From: Ancistrus triradiatus
Lineage: Eukaryota; Chordata; Actinopteri; Siluriformes; Loricariidae
Assembly (NCBI GenBank): GCA_025084515.1
Contig: JAJAGP010000201.1
Coordinates: 417,501 to 481,500 of the forward strand
Direction of reading: 5' to 3'
DNA: 64,000 nt
Position numbers and translations under genes: made by a program. Shown here piece by piece: positions 14,149 through 29,300 of the stretch; position 1 is the first letter of the stretch; every line of letters begins with the position of its first letter. Under the pieces are notes generated by a model. The model had not been told where the DNA came from, made no database searches, and saw nothing but the letters and a program-made list of their open reading frames with translations.

Positions 14149-15530
14149 AGACTGAGTGGCCTGTTGTGAGAGCTTTGTCAGTTAAGATTAGAATTTTCTC
14201 AGTTAAGTTTGAATTTCTGAACAGTCCTCCATTTGTTTCTATGGGACATTTTTACATTTTTAATTGTAAATTAATTGAAAACACACAGCACACCTCTCAC
14301 CACCGAGACCTCCGATACACAGTTTGAACCGAGTCTCTACGTTAAGTGGTTCGGTCTGTATTAACAGAAGAAAACTGGAGAATAAGAACAACAGGAACGA
14401 TATCAAGCACTATAATAAATTCATTCTATAGAGCTTTGATACTCCATAAACTCCCATAAATATTGAAATTAGAATAAAAAATTTCAATTATGCATAATTA
14501 TTATACCACAGTTACAATATTACTCCACCACATACACACATAACCTAAAAAGTCAGTAATGTAAATCAGAGATCCTGATCTCTTAATGGAGTCACAGCTC
14601 GACTGAAGATCAGTTTGAGTCCCATCAGCAGAAATGCTGGAGCAGCTTCTAGCTGGGTTTGGTTTGATGGCTCAGTCAGAAATGTTCCAGGAGAGTTATA
14701 CAGCATCAGCAGCTCCACCGGTTCCTGCAGCTCCTTCTTCCTGATTTCCTGCACGGCGTTTGCTGGTGTTAAACTCGGCGTCTCTCATTAAACACCATCC
14801 CCGGCTGATCGGAGCCGAGCTCTTATTAACCCGACTGCTGATGATCTAGCTGAACTCCAACTCCAACATTTCTGCCTCAGAACATTCTCATTAAGAGCTT
14901 CAGTTAAATATATTACAATTCTAACAGTTAGGCATGTATGGACGTCTTTCTTTCTTTCTATTGTTTTCTTTTCTTTCATTCTTTTCTTTTTCCTTCTTTC
15001 TTACTTTAGCTTCATCTAACTAATTTAGAATCACTAATTGAGGAATGTAAATGATAACGCTGATCCTGTGCTTTGGTTCTAACACCGGGATCTCACTCTG
15101 ATTGGCTTCTGCTGGTAGAATAGTGGATCTTAGTAACAGCCTGCCTTAGAAATCAGAAACATTTTATTTACTGAATGGAAATCAACTTTCTTTCTTAATG
15201 AATTAAAGCTGATCAGTCAATATATTTGTGTTTAATTTCTGTATAATAAACAAAGTATTGATAAATTCTGTTACCATTAGGACTGAAGCCCATAGTCTGT
15301 CCACAGTCTGGTAAGTGTACACTTATTTTTCTCTTTGCGTGTGTGTGTGTGTGTGTGTGTGTTTGTTGGCTGAGTTCTCCACCTTCTGCAGCAGTTGGAT
15401 CTCCCGCTGTGTGGAGCTGAGGATCTCCAGGGCGTGTTCATGCTCTGTCTGCAGCCGCTGCTTCTGATCTGCAGCCTCTCGCATTCGCTGATACACAGGG
15501 AGAAAGAAAGAGAAAACACGTGAGAGAGAC

Positions 15531-15564
<34 letters not shown>

Positions 15565-18500
15565 GGAGGACTGGTTTATTGCGAAAACGCATAAACCATG
15601 AAATGCACGCCTTCGGCTGTGGAAATTATTTGCCGCCCTTGTTTAGACAGCTCATTTATATTCTTCTGTCTTTGTGTTTTCAAACGGTTTATCCAAACCC
15701 AAATGCATAAATGAGAAGCGTTAGCGATGAAGCACGATGGAAACTAGGTTGCAGATCAATACTTGCGACATGAATAACAAACAAAATGCAAAATAAGTCA
15801 ATACAGAGTCGTAAATATTAACGTTCCAAGCAGCGCTCCAGATAATCATGTAATCGTCTTTATTAAGCACTTCCTTCTGGCTGGAGAGCTGTGGGTGCAG
15901 GGTGCATCTCCAAAACACCGGATACACTCGAAACACAGTGCTGAACCTTCACCGGGCATCACTGATTCCCTAACCTACACCAACGCAGCCATATAAGCGC
16001 AGGATTGTGGTGTGAGAGGAAAGCTGGAAAAATCGACACCGATTTTTGTGTATAGAGAACATACCAAACTATAAAAACCATCCATGGGTTCATTCATGGA
16101 TCTGTTAAGTCCGGCTCTTATTAACCCGACCAAGCTGCTGATGATCTAGAACTCCAACTTTAACATTTCTGACTCAGAACATTCAGATTAAGAGCTTCAG
16201 ATAAAGAATTTAAAATTATAACAGTCAGGCAGGTATGGATTTCTTTCTTTCTTTCTTTCTTTCTTTTCTGTTAGTGTGATGAAGTTTACAGGTAACGTGT
16301 AATTTTCATCTTGATCAATCATTGCTGTGTGTAGAGAACGCACTAAACTCCCACCTCCATACAGATAATGTAGAGAACTCTATAAGAAACCAACCAGGAG
16401 TTGCACTTAAGTACATCAGTGACTTGTAAGGCTTAAACGCCTAAGAGGCTTAAAACATCCGAGTTGCCCGTCCTTGTCCCCTCTCCGCCAGACACAAAGC
16501 CTCTTTTCCTACTTTAAAGTTCTCGCTGAGCAGGACCCGAGGCACTTTGGCATAATCTCTGAACGGATTCAGAGGCATGGTGGCACGAGGATCTGCAGAA
16601 ATATCGGATGACTGGATTAAATTGAGCCAAGTAGTAAAAGTAGACAGGGTTACGTGGGCACCATTTTCCTGGGGAAGCGATGGCAATGTTCTGGGTCTGG
16701 GTATCCATGTGGACGTCCATTTGACGTGCAACAGCCACAGAAACACCGTTAAGAACCAGGTAATAAAGTTTTAATAATGTTTTGGCTGATGGGTGTAGAG
16801 TACATGGGTAACATGTGAGCTGAGCATTTGAGGGACTTCAGTGAACAGCACCTAAGCCGCCTCTTAAAACCACAAGGTCGTCAGAGAGGTCCATGTTGTG
16901 CTGAAGTCCTGACTCGCTCTCACCTTCCAGTTCGTTCCAAAGGTCCCAAGTGGGGTCCACGTTCTTTATGGAACCACTACAACTCGCCAGTTGAGTTTTT
17001 CCTTGCCACTGCTAACCTCAGGCTGATCTCTTGGGCTCCAAAACTCCACTTTAGTAAATCTGCTTCAGAAAACTGTGTATCGTTAAATATTAATAATTCA
17101 TTCGATTATTCATTTTTGTACTCACTTTAATCTTGTTCTGGGTGGTGAGGGGCTTGCAGCACGGGGTGCAAGGCGGGAAGTGAAACTTTACAGGGAACCA
17201 GTCCATCATAGGGCACATGCACTCACACTGGGATGCTTTAAAGATGCCAATGCACGTCTTTGGAATGGGTTGGGTGCCACCCTGCCACCCTTTGTTGAAT
17301 AATATATCGTTGTTTTTTCCATGTTTTAATAATATTTATTCTAGTAGGGCCATGACGTGTCCAGTGCCTATTACTAAGGGAAGGCCGCTATTGCAGAGCC
17401 AGGTCCTTGCACTGCTCCAGAGTCCAATGGTGGTGCTTTAAACCACAGCATCGTCAGATGATAAGGCCTGATAAGGCTCAATCTTTGGCCCATTGGGCTT
17501 GACTCATGAAGCGCCTGATGAAGTTCTTGTGCTGACTTCGCTTCCAGAGTCTTCGCTTTGCAATCCGAGCGTCCACAATTGGCTTTAAATACTTTAGGCC
17601 TTGCAGAAGTTAATGCTAAGCTCTCACGTAACTACAGAGTCCGTCCGCATCACTGCTTTAACTTTACATAATGGATGAGGAGACACAGAAGCTTCCTCCC
17701 ACCGCCTCCATTTAATTTGATGTCTAAAACGTAACGGCTCTTGAAAGAACAGAACAAAACAAACAAGAAACAGCCTCATTTTTCCTTCTTGTCCCCCTCC
17801 TGTCCTCTTTATCATGTTCCTGTTTGCTTCCTTCCCCCATTCGCAGGATCGATAATGACCGATGGAGGAGGCTAAACGCTAAACGAGGAGGTTGCGGTTG
17901 CAAGGAAATTTCACGTTGATACAGAAGAACAAAAACAAGGACGCTAAGAAGAACCTGTTCTAAGTTTTTATTTTTTATTTTTTATTTTTTTTTATGAAGA
18001 CGAATCAATAAATCTGGGAGACATACATTCTCCAAGCCAAAGTTTAAACTGAACGTGCAGCTTCAACAAAGAAGATTAGACCAGGGTTAGTTCTCACTTT
18101 AGACTAAAACTACAGCCCCAAAAATAAGAGCAAGTGCCTCGATTGTTAAGGTCATAAATTTGAACTACGTCTATGTCTGGTCTCTAGCTGCCAACCACAT
18201 TGCTCCGTGATGCCAAGTGCTTTTGAGAGAGCCTCAGATCACAACAGGACTCAGGTTAAGGTTCAAAAGCATGAGAGAGCCATTTTTAATCTTCTATAAG
18301 AACAACAGGAGTGAAGAAAAATTGCTCCTCGGTCAGTTGACAACCTCACAAGGGGAAAAATTGACAGAGACATAAGTGAGAAAACAAACATGGTAAGGAG
18401 TCTCCAGGAGCTACATAAGCACAAATTTAGTAGTTTTATAACGGTAAATTAATCTTAAAAATCATCATTATTAAGGGGTAGCATCACAAAAATGCGATTA

Positions 18501-20529
18501 ATGACAGTTTTAACAGAGGGTTTGATCAAAGAATGGAGCATAATCAATATAATTGGAAGAAAACAATCTTCACAAAAGGTGAACCTGATGTTTTGGAAGA
18601 ATGTTTTATTCTTCTGTAACCATTCTTTGGTAGAACGGCTTGTGTGCTTAGGGGCATTGTCTTGCTGCATGACTCAACTTCTCTTGAGATTCATTTCATG
18701 GACAGATGTAATGACATTTTCCTTTAGAATTCTCTGATATCATTCAGAATTCATTGTTCCATCAATGATGGCAAGCCGTCCTGCCCAGATGCAGCAAAAC
18801 AGCCCAAACCATGATACTACCACCACCATGTTTCACAGATGGGATAAGGTTACTATCCTGGAATGCAGTGTTTTCCTTTCTCCAAACATAACACTTTTCC
18901 AAACATACCGCAAACATAACGATCTTTGTAGCATCTCCTCCTGGGGAGGGTTTAACTACAATGGTCTTCAAATTTCCTCCATTTGTACACAATCTGTCTG
19001 ACTGTGGATTGGTGGAGTCCAAACTCTTTAGAGATGGTGTTGTAACCTTTTCAGCGAGCTGATGAAGCATCAAGCAACTCTTTCTCTGAGCTCCTCAGAA
19101 ATCTTCCTTTGTTTTGCCATGATTACATCTTCCACACAACGTGTTGTGAAGAGCAGACTTTGATAGATCCCTGTTCTTTAAATAAAAACAGGGTGCCCAC
19201 TCACACCTGATTGGGCATCCCATTGATTGAAAACACCTGACTCTAATTTCAACTTCAAATTAATTGCTAATCCTAGATGTTCACATATTTTTGCCACTCA
19301 CTAGTATGTAATATTGGATCATTTTTCTCAATAAATAAATGACCAAGTATAATATTTTTGTCTCATTTGTTTAACTCGGTTCTCTTTATCTACTTTTAGG
19401 AATTGTGTGAAAATCATCTTTATGCAGAAATATAGAAAGTTCTGAAGGGTTCACAAACCTTCAAGGACCACTGTACTGTTCACACTTTAGTAACAAATCC
19501 AGAGTAGTTGGAAATTGAACATCTGGCCACCTTAGCTATAGATCGCTGTATGCCGTGGTGTCAGGTGGCAGAATCTGGGTTTTGTTTGCACTTAAAAGAT
19601 AATAATAAGAATCAGGAGGTTCATCTAGGGTCGTGTGTTATCTAACTATATAGAGTCTTGTGAAAAAGTTTTGGCACTCTGGTTAGAAGATCGGTACAGA
19701 AACATCTTCGAATTCGAATCAATTCAGAATTGAATGCATGCATCGACACAGTGATTCAAGGCTCTGAGATCTAGACCTTAAAATGAAGAGTCGATTCCTC
19801 ACAGATAAACTGAATAGTCTCACGTTCAGGGCATACAGTGATGTTAACTTCGCAAACGCTTAAACGACCTTAATACAACAAATTAGTTAGGGTTAATCAA
19901 TTAAGGGAATGATATTTGGTAAAAAGCAACAGCCTCTCAAAACGTTCTGAAGAGTGCTGGTTAGAGAGGGTGAGAAGGTACAGTGGTGTCTCACCTTCAG
20001 GACCTGCTCAAGGTTCTCCAGTTTGTTTTGGAGCTTGACCTTCTCCTCCTTCTCTCGGTCTCTCTCCTTACTCACATGACCCAAGGTCTTCCTGAGGCGC
20101 TCATAGTCTGACTTCACCTTCAGAGGAGAGAAAGCACAAACGGTAAACACACTGAAACCAAGATTTCACCAAGAGACACAATATTAAGACCATGGACTCA
20201 AATGCAAAAGCAAATACAAATGATGTATGTGAAATCTGGGGAATTTCAGTCCTAACAGTCAAGGAACAGAATTTCCAAATAACTGATTATTATACAGAAA
20301 ATAAACACAAATATATCAATTGATGACCTTTAATTTATTAGAAATAAAGTTGATTTTCATTCAGTAAATAAAATGGGTCTGATTTAAAAGGCAGGCTGTT
20401 ACTAAGATCCACTATTCTACCAACAGAAGGAAATCAGAGTGAGATCCCGGTGTTAGAACCAAAGCACAAGATCAACGTTATCATTTAAATTACTCGATTA
20501 TGGATTCTAAATTAGTTAGGTGAAGCTAG

Positions 20530-20560
<31 letters not shown>

Positions 20561-23500
20561 ATGGCTAAAGCAAATACTGAAAAAAAAGAAAGAAAAACAG
20601 ACAGAGAGAATCAAAGAAAGATTAAAGAAAGAAATAAAGTAAGAAAAAAAGAAAGACGTCCATACCTGTCTGACTGTTATAATTAAAATGTGTTAGCTGA
20701 AGCTCTTAATGTTATCAGTCAGGCTGGCATCGTTGCTATGGTTACATGTGTATGTGGTGGAGTAATACTTGAGGAGCTTTAGTTAGAGTGCTGTTATCGG
20801 GCAACACTGGCACTCCCAGAACGTCTAACTGTGGCATAATCAACGCTATCTGTTATTCGATCGTTGAGCAGTCAGAACGTTTTGCTTCGTCGGTGTTCGT
20901 GTCCTCAAATGAACTCTCAATGTGAAATTGATCTTTGCTGATGTTTTATTTGGTGATGAATCAGAGGATTTGGAGGGATCGGTACCTGCTTGTACCTCCG
21001 CTGATTCAGCACTGTACTCAGATCCCCGGTTTTAATGAATCATGAGCTTACCGTACACAGTAAGCACTATTTCTATCAAAACACCATTCATCTGTCTGAC
21101 AGCTTCTCTCATTAGAATCAGCACTAAACAGCTGTTCCAAGCAACCTCCAGAACCATACAGAGGACCGTAGCAGTGTAGGAGGGTTACTCACACGCTTAG
21201 TAAAGCATTTACAAGAAATCCTATCAGAATATCAGCCGGTGGAGAGATGGGATAATTACGAGAGCAGCAGCAATTTGCCGCATTTATCAATTTGTGTCAT
21301 CAAGGCTTCTTTTACATTTTAATCCTGATCCATGTTTCTTAGAATGACTTATTTATAAAAAAGACTCGCCCCTGGCCCAGACACACTGCCTGGGTGAAAT
21401 TGGAACACCTGGCAACCCAAAACTACAGTTTAAAATACTGTAAGTTATAGTCTCATGATTTAAATAATTTCAACAAAAACCCCAAAATATATATTAAGCT
21501 ATATCAAAATGAAATCAACATTAATGCATACTTACAATTTATAAAACCTGGAACTGGTACCGGAACATCTTAGTGTGAGGAATGGAACTGGTACCGAAAC
21601 ATCTTAGTGTTTGGACTGGAACTGGTACTGAAACATCTTAGTGTGAGGACTGGAACTGGAACCAGAACATCTTAGAGTGAGTACTGCTCTGGGTTGCCAG
21701 ATTTCACACCCATGTTTGGCATTCTCAGCAGAGTCATAGTCCTCAGTTCAGCTAAAAACGTCACAAACCTTCACGTAAAAATTATATTTAATATGATTTT
21801 TCTTCACATTGTGTAACACTTGAGGAAGAAGATCAAAGATCTGAATTAGTGGAGCACTTTGTTATTTTGTGAGATCAGTCCGAGGCGGTGGTGGTTATCG
21901 ATCGGTCTAGGGTTACATTAGATGGATGCGGCTGAGGCAGAGGAGAACCACAAAGAACCACAAAGTCCTGATAGAGGATAATAAGAAATAAACAATCTGA
22001 AGATGTTCTCTTACCTGCTCATGCTGCTCCACCTTCAGGCTGTGGGAGAATAGCTGGAGATGGAGGCGTTTCCTCTGCTGGATAACCTGCTGCAGCTCAC
22101 GCTTCTGCAGGGAGGAATCATCAGCATTAGCGGTGAGGAAAACATACTGTGTCAGGTGGGCCTATGGTCTTGCGGTGCCTGGATGACATGACAAAATGGG
22201 ATTAAATGGTTCTGCCAATCAGGGGTAACCCTGCCTGTTCATGATCTGGAAGCCTTAGTTGTGAAAAGGACCAAGATAAGCTTTACGTTACACCAGAGTG
22301 GATTAGGATCTGAGGAGCTCAGATATGAGGTTAGATATATAAATTTTAAGGTACACTGCTTCTTCTACGACACTCTTACTTGGAAAAATATCTGTAAATA
22401 TCACAAATAAAATAACAAAGCATTAGAAAGAGTCATAAAGGCATGGAGACATGTTTGTGTTCTCTTTCTGTGTTGGAGCACAGGCTCATAGGATATTCAA
22501 TGATATAGGATACTCATATTCCAATGTTTACAGGTATCATGGTATCATGGAGAGGCTCTATATCTGCACCACGTGCTCTTACAACTGGAGTTCCACAAGG
22601 CTCAGTTCTGGGACCTCTTCTTTTCTCTCTCTACACTCGTTCTCTTGGTGAAGTCATAACCTCTCATGGCTTCTCCTATCACTGTTATGCTGATGATACT
22701 CAGCTCATTTTCTCTTTTGATCCAACAGATGTACAGGTCTCCGCACGTACCTCAGCATGTCTGGAGAGCATCTCATCGTGGATGTCAGCTCATCATTTGA
22801 AGCTAAACCACAGCAAAACAGAACTGCTTTTCATTCCTGCAGAGGGGTCCCCTTATCAAGATCTTGCCATCTCCCAGATGAACTCCTCCATCACACCTTC
22901 TGAGGACGCAAGAAACCTTGGAGTGATCTTTGATAACCAACTGAGCTTCTCTGCTCATATTTCCAAACAGGGCCCAGTCATGCAGGTACTTTCTCTACAA
23001 TATCAGGAGAATCCGACCTCCTTTCCAAAAGAGCCACCAAGTGCTGGTCCAGTCTTTGTTATAACAAACTAGATTTACTGCAATGCTCTTCTGGTGGTCT
23101 TCAATGCGTCAAACAGAACCCCTGCAACTGATTCAGAAGGCAGGGTTCGTCTGGTTTTCAATCTTCCCAAGTTTTCTCATGTCACCCCATGCTTGCGTTC
23201 ACTTTCACTGGCTCCCTTGTGCTGGCCCCGCATCAGATACAAAAATCTTGCCGCTCACCTACAAAGCCAAGATGGAAACAGCACCACCTACCTAAAAGCT
23301 CTGATCAACCACGTTCTGTAATTCGCACCCTCCGAGATACGAGCTTGGCCCGACTGGAGCCTCCGCGTAAGATTAAAGGAAGACAAGCTTCAAGACTCTT
23401 CTCCGTCCTGGCACACAGGTGGTGGAATGAACTTCCACCGGATGTCCATATGGCTGAGTCTCTTGCTGTCTTCAAGAGGCGACTAAAGACTCACCTCTTC

Positions 23501-26308
23501 ACCCAGCACTTGGGTGAATAAAATTGCATATCCTCCATTAAAAAAATAAAATAAAAATCTCTACACCAGATACGGGCAGGTTGTAGTTGGATTGTGTACT
23601 TGAGCTATTGTTTGCTTGTACTAATATGAGGTTCTGTCTCCGAGGAAGATTACAAAGCACTTCTGTAAGTCTCTCTGGATAAGGGCGTCTGCTAAATGCT
23701 GTAAATGTAAATGTAAATGTTTACAATTCTTGATTCCTTCCAACCTCATATCTGATCCTGGACTTTTTAGAAAGAAAAGTCTTAATCATTTCGTAAACAA
23801 GTGTGAGATTTATTGTAAGTGTTGAATTGGCAGAGTTGCAGAAGATCAAACACACTAAATGTGGATAAAAAAGTTCTGAGGAGTCAGGAATGACCCACAT
23901 TTCGTGACTCGAGGATCTCCAGAGGTTCTGCATGTAACCAAACTAAAATGGTGACAGCTCTGGAATCCATCAAGCTTCAGGTATGATCCTGGTCTCGTTT
24001 AAAAGAGAAGTGTTTGTAGTTTCATAACTGTGTGTCAGAAGTAGTCTTAGTGTTAGTGTACTGGAATTACAGAAGATCAAAACATAAAACATGATAACAA
24101 GAACAGTGGGAACGCCTTGTCTTTCTTAAATTGGAAGGCCTGGAGCAGGTTTATAAACCATCCTGCTCTGGTTAACATTTGTAAAAGTTTAAATCTGCAC
24201 CAGATTATTGTTTGTCAAGGTGATTTTTGCTCCTGTGTTAAATCCCTACAGTGTGCTAGAGCTACGATGAGCGATTTAGCACCTTCACTTTACGAGCCAG
24301 GAGAGTATTAAACCTGACGGCTGTCTGTACAATCACATCTCGTGTAGCTTAGGTTCACACTGCAAACATCTGCACATCAACACTACTGTTCGGACTGCAT
24401 TTATGAGATTCTATTTTAAACTCACGGATAAGGCGTGCCTCTGGGGTTTATCTGTTGTAAAGAGTGCCGAATGTTTCCTTGTTTATGCACGAGGGTGAAT
24501 CCAGGAAGACGCTGAAAAAGACACAGGAGCTATTTTTAACTAATGTGATGCAAAAGAGTAACCCAGGGAGGAAGGCGTAGGTCCTAAACCTGTAGAATAC
24601 TAAAACAATACTCATCAAATTATAAAATTTCACCATAAGCAGAGAACCTAAACGGTAAGATGAAGAACAAGCCAAACTCAAAATTTTGGATTATTCTGGT
24701 AACACCGGCTCCTCTCAAAACAACTTAAGCGTCCTCTATCACCCTGACCCAGATCGAATGTCGGAGATTCATGGCCTCCCTCCTCGTATATGCTCCGCCT
24801 CTGTGGTTTAAGGATGCTGAGACTGAACCCGACCTCTCTGTCAGACACACTGTCCGTCAAAACCACGTCCGAACCGACAGCTCCCGACCTTACCCTTCTA
24901 ACGCCGGCCATTTTATAGGTTAGGATGCAGCTGGAAACAGTTCAGCCGTCACGTTCAGTTTCATCAACAGACCTGATGTTACTAAAAAGTTCTGCTGCTT
25001 TTCAGTACTCTTTTAGCCTTTCTTTCTTTCTTTCTCTTTCTTTCTTTCTTTCTTTCTGTCTTTCTTTCTTTCACCACTTCTGGATTTTACTAAGAGGTTC
25101 TGCTGCTTTAAATAACTTTATTTGTCGACTTCATTTCATTTGTTAATAAACATCCATTCCTCAAAGCCACCCCTCTTCAGTTTAGGCTTTTTAGGAAATT
25201 CCTCCAGATTCTGAATGGTTTAATGATATTATGCGCTGTAGAGGGAGAAATATATAAATCCCTTCTTTCAAATCTTTCTTTGAGGAACATTGTTTTTAAA
25301 CTCTCAGACATTTGTTGATAAACTGGAGAGCCTTTCCTGGATGCTGCCTTTGTACCAAATCATGATTATAATCACCTGTTTGAAATCACATTTAGTTTTT
25401 TAATTCATTACTAACCCTAAATTGTCCCAGTCCCATTTTTTTTGGGAATGTGTTGCAGGCCTGACATGCAGGAATGGATGTTTATCAACAAATGGAATAA
25501 AACTTGAAAAATCTTGGTCTGGTTTGGGTGACTTATTTAAACAGATGGGGTTATGGGAGCCGCTGGTGGGCTCTGGGGCTTTATGCTGTTTGAGAGGGGA
25601 TCTGTGTGTCCATTCATCAGGAAAATGAAATATCATCGTGAGCAGGAGCAGCAGGAGGAGGAGGAGGAAGGCCGTAATGACCTTTAGTGCAGATAATGAA
25701 GTCTGGCTGCTGGAGATGTTTGGACAGGAGCAGCTGCACGTCCTAAATCACAGCCTGATTATCCCTCGCTCGCAGAGTCACGCTCCGTAATGGAGGTCAA
25801 GCTCCTCACGTCCAGAACCAACGCAGAACCGAAAAAGAGCCATCAGGGGCTCGGGGCGGGGTGTCCTTTGGTCAGAAACTTCATTCCTCTGTAAACCAAA
25901 AGCTTGGTCTGCAGTCAGAAGGTCTGGATCCAGTTATCCTGATCAGATCTGACTGATCTGAGCTGTCAGGTTTTGGATTGTCGGATGTCTGTGATGTCCG
26001 TTCACATGACCTGGTCTACAGGACGGACGGTGCATCTGTTAGGTGACTGTGAAGACCAGCAAACGTCTCTCCATGTTTATCTCCATAAAAGGGGTCTGGA
26101 CCTGCCATGATGACATGTCTGGATTCTTTTTGTCCTGCTGAAATCAAATTCCTGATGATTTATTGCTGAGGCCGAAAGTTTGCATCGACCTACTCATTTA
26201 GGATCTAATTAAGTTTTTAACTTTGTTTAGAAACAGATTTTTTTCCCTACATTGATTTAACACTAGGTCAAAAGTACGTACACAAAATGTAGAGTACTGT
26301 TAGATTCT

Positions 26309-26340
<32 letters not shown>

Positions 26341-29300
26341 TGTATTCTTTTTAGCCTTTCTTTCTCTCTTTCTTTCTTTTTTCTTTCTTTCTTTCGTTCT
26401 TTCTTTCTTTCTTTGTATTCTTTTTAGCCTTTATTTCTCTCTTTCTCTCTTTCTTTCTTTCTCTTTCTTAAGGCTTGCTGATTGGTTAAACCCATGCAGC
26501 ATGGAGTGCTGATGTTCACTTCAGTTATTGTCTGCAGCAGCAAAGCATTGGTTGGTTGGTTGGTATCTTTTATGCACTGTGCCCCTCCCTCAGCACCGGG
26601 TGCCCCTGCCCTGTAACTTTACGTGGTCTGACATTCCGTGGTTCCTAAATGCTTTTTAATAACAGTTGATGGTGGAATATGTAGGACTTGTTGTACCGGT
26701 GGTTTGATTTTATACCTGATTGGGAGGTGTGTCCCAATACTTTTGTCCATATGTTGTATTCTGAGCTCTGCCTGACTGAGGTGTTTTGAGGACGTTAAGT
26801 ACACAGGCCTTACGCTCTACATTCAGGCTTTTTGGGACAAAGCTGTGTTCACATTACATAACCAAACACTCCCAGAATGCTTTGTGCCTCTACAGACTCA
26901 TATGCTGTTTTTAATCCGCGTGCTAGAGTCCGGACCTGGTCGGCTTTGGGTCGGCGTTACCTCCGGGTCACAACAGGGATTAAAACACAGAGCAGAACGA
27001 CACAAATGCAGACACGGTCCTCTAACATGAGTACGGCTGAAAAAGGAACATTACCCTCTGATTAAACTCACCAGAGTCTGACAGGTTAGGATTTTATTCT
27101 TCACCTCTCGCTCCAGAAGCTGGCACCTCCTCCTCCTCTCTCTCACCTCTGTCTCCTAAAAACAAAAGGAACAAAAAGAACAAATGGCAGAACAAGAAAA
27201 CCAATCATTATTAAGGTTTAACGTTTACGACACAATCCGAGCGTAAGATCAGAGAACAAATCGCTTTCTTTCTTTCCTTTGTTCGTTATTCCTCCCTTCC
27301 TTCCTTCTTTCTTTCGTTTCTTTCTATGTACTTTCTTTCTTTCTCTCTTTCTTTCTTTTGTTTGTTTATTCTTTCTTCCTTTTTTCTTTCTTTTTTCCTG
27401 TTTTTCCTTCTTCCTTTCTTTCTTTCTCTTTCTTTATCAATGAATAAAGTTCGCTTTGTGTAAAGCTCATAAGATTGTTGTCACATGCACAGATTGACTA
27501 ATCTCAGCCATGAAGCTTAAACTTCAAAAAGTCCTTCAAAGTCGCCCCCATCTTCTCAGTTCCTGGATATTTATGAATGTCTCCAGGTCTTTATCCTCTT
27601 GTCTAGGCGTTTTGTCCGGTTTAGGCGAGCTGTCGGCCCTTATGAATCGGTCGCACCCACACTGGATTCCAGAGGAATCTCAAGGCCTAACGATCAGACA
27701 GCGTAGGATTTTAGAAGAGCGACAGAATATCTTCCTCCCCAGTGGCTCCAGCCGAACGTCTCTGGCTCAGAGCGGAGAACAGGAGGGACCAACCATAGGG
27801 AGATCCACAAAAGAGCCCTCATTAGTGCCGGCCACTCCCGCTGCTGTCTGCTCCCTCACGCCCACGTCCCAGAAAAACAGAGCAGAACTCGCCCACTTCC
27901 AAAGCAAAGTTACAGATCCAAAACTCACACTCATAGTCACTCAGAGTTTATCAAACCGCAAATAAAGCCTCGTACATCCCAACAATGGAAACCATTTTTG
28001 TCAAATAAGCAAAAAGAACTCTTTCGATTCTGTTGGAGATGAATATAAATACAAATTAAATAAATAAAATAAAATAACAAAAAACCCCACAAAATTATTT
28101 ACGTATTTACTACTATTACTTACAACTGTAAACAATTATTTATTTACTGTATAATAAAACTATTTCTAGCTTTTAATTAGTTTTAAAATCTAAAGGAGAC
28201 AAAAATAGGCTAAAAACTAAACCTCAATTTGTATTCAGTATTGTTACAACTGCTATATATTTTTATTTCATATTTTTAATGATCTCACCAATAAGTGAGG
28301 ACATTCTAACCTACTTAAATTTTTTGTTGAATGCACAAAAATAAATCGTTCCATTCTACATTCTAATTGACTTCGCATTGAAGGATGGGGAAAACATGGA
28401 TTAATATATATCCTTTTAATAAATAAAATACAAATCCAAAACAATTAACCCATAGAACTATTTAAGTATTAACTACTATTATTTAAAACTGTAACTATTA
28501 TAATTTATAATAACTAAATGATTAGCTTTTTAATTAGTTTATTAGTTTTACTAATATCTAATCTAACAGAGAGGAATAAAGGATAATAAACAGGATTAAA
28601 AACTAAACTGCAAGTATAAAAATAAACAAAGTTATAATAAATTTGAATTGCTATAATATCCTATATATTTATTTTATTTTATCATTTTTATTTTTTTATG
28701 TTACTATTGTATGTTTTATTTTATGTTTTACTATTATTTTTACAGAATGTTCCATTTTGATTCAATTTAAAACTTTATTAAAATAACAAACAACAGTCCA
28801 AAAATAACTGATTTAAGAAATGTGCCTTATAGTCCAACTCAGGGGCACAAGGCAGGAACCATCCCTGGACTGGGTGCTAGTCCACACACGCACACACAAA
28901 CACTAGGACACGTTAGAGATGCCAGTTGACCGAATGCGTTTGTTTTTAATGTGGGAGGAATTCCGATTATGTGGAAGAAACCCGTGCAGACAGAGCTGGA
29001 ACTCAAACTCGGGTCTCTAAAGCTGTGGGCTTTGTCTAGGGTTGGTTCCTGCCTTATACCCTGTAGTGCTGGTTGTCTAGGGTTGGTTCGTGCCTTACAC
29101 CCTGTAGTGCCCCATCTCCACATGAATAGGATTAAAGAATTATAGCTGTAACTGTGTGTGCACCATTCAGCTTGTTCTTCGTTTCTATTAGTATTTTGTC
29201 GTATCAGTTTTAGATGGCACGTGGATGCAGTGGATAATGCATGGTTGGCATTTGGATGGCACGTGGATGGCGTAGGCACTCCGTGGACGCCGTGTATCGT

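Noticed and set aside
27510..27965. 151-codon plus-strand frame
   Set aside because: Mixed composition but no recognised domain, start context, splice partner or conservation evidence.
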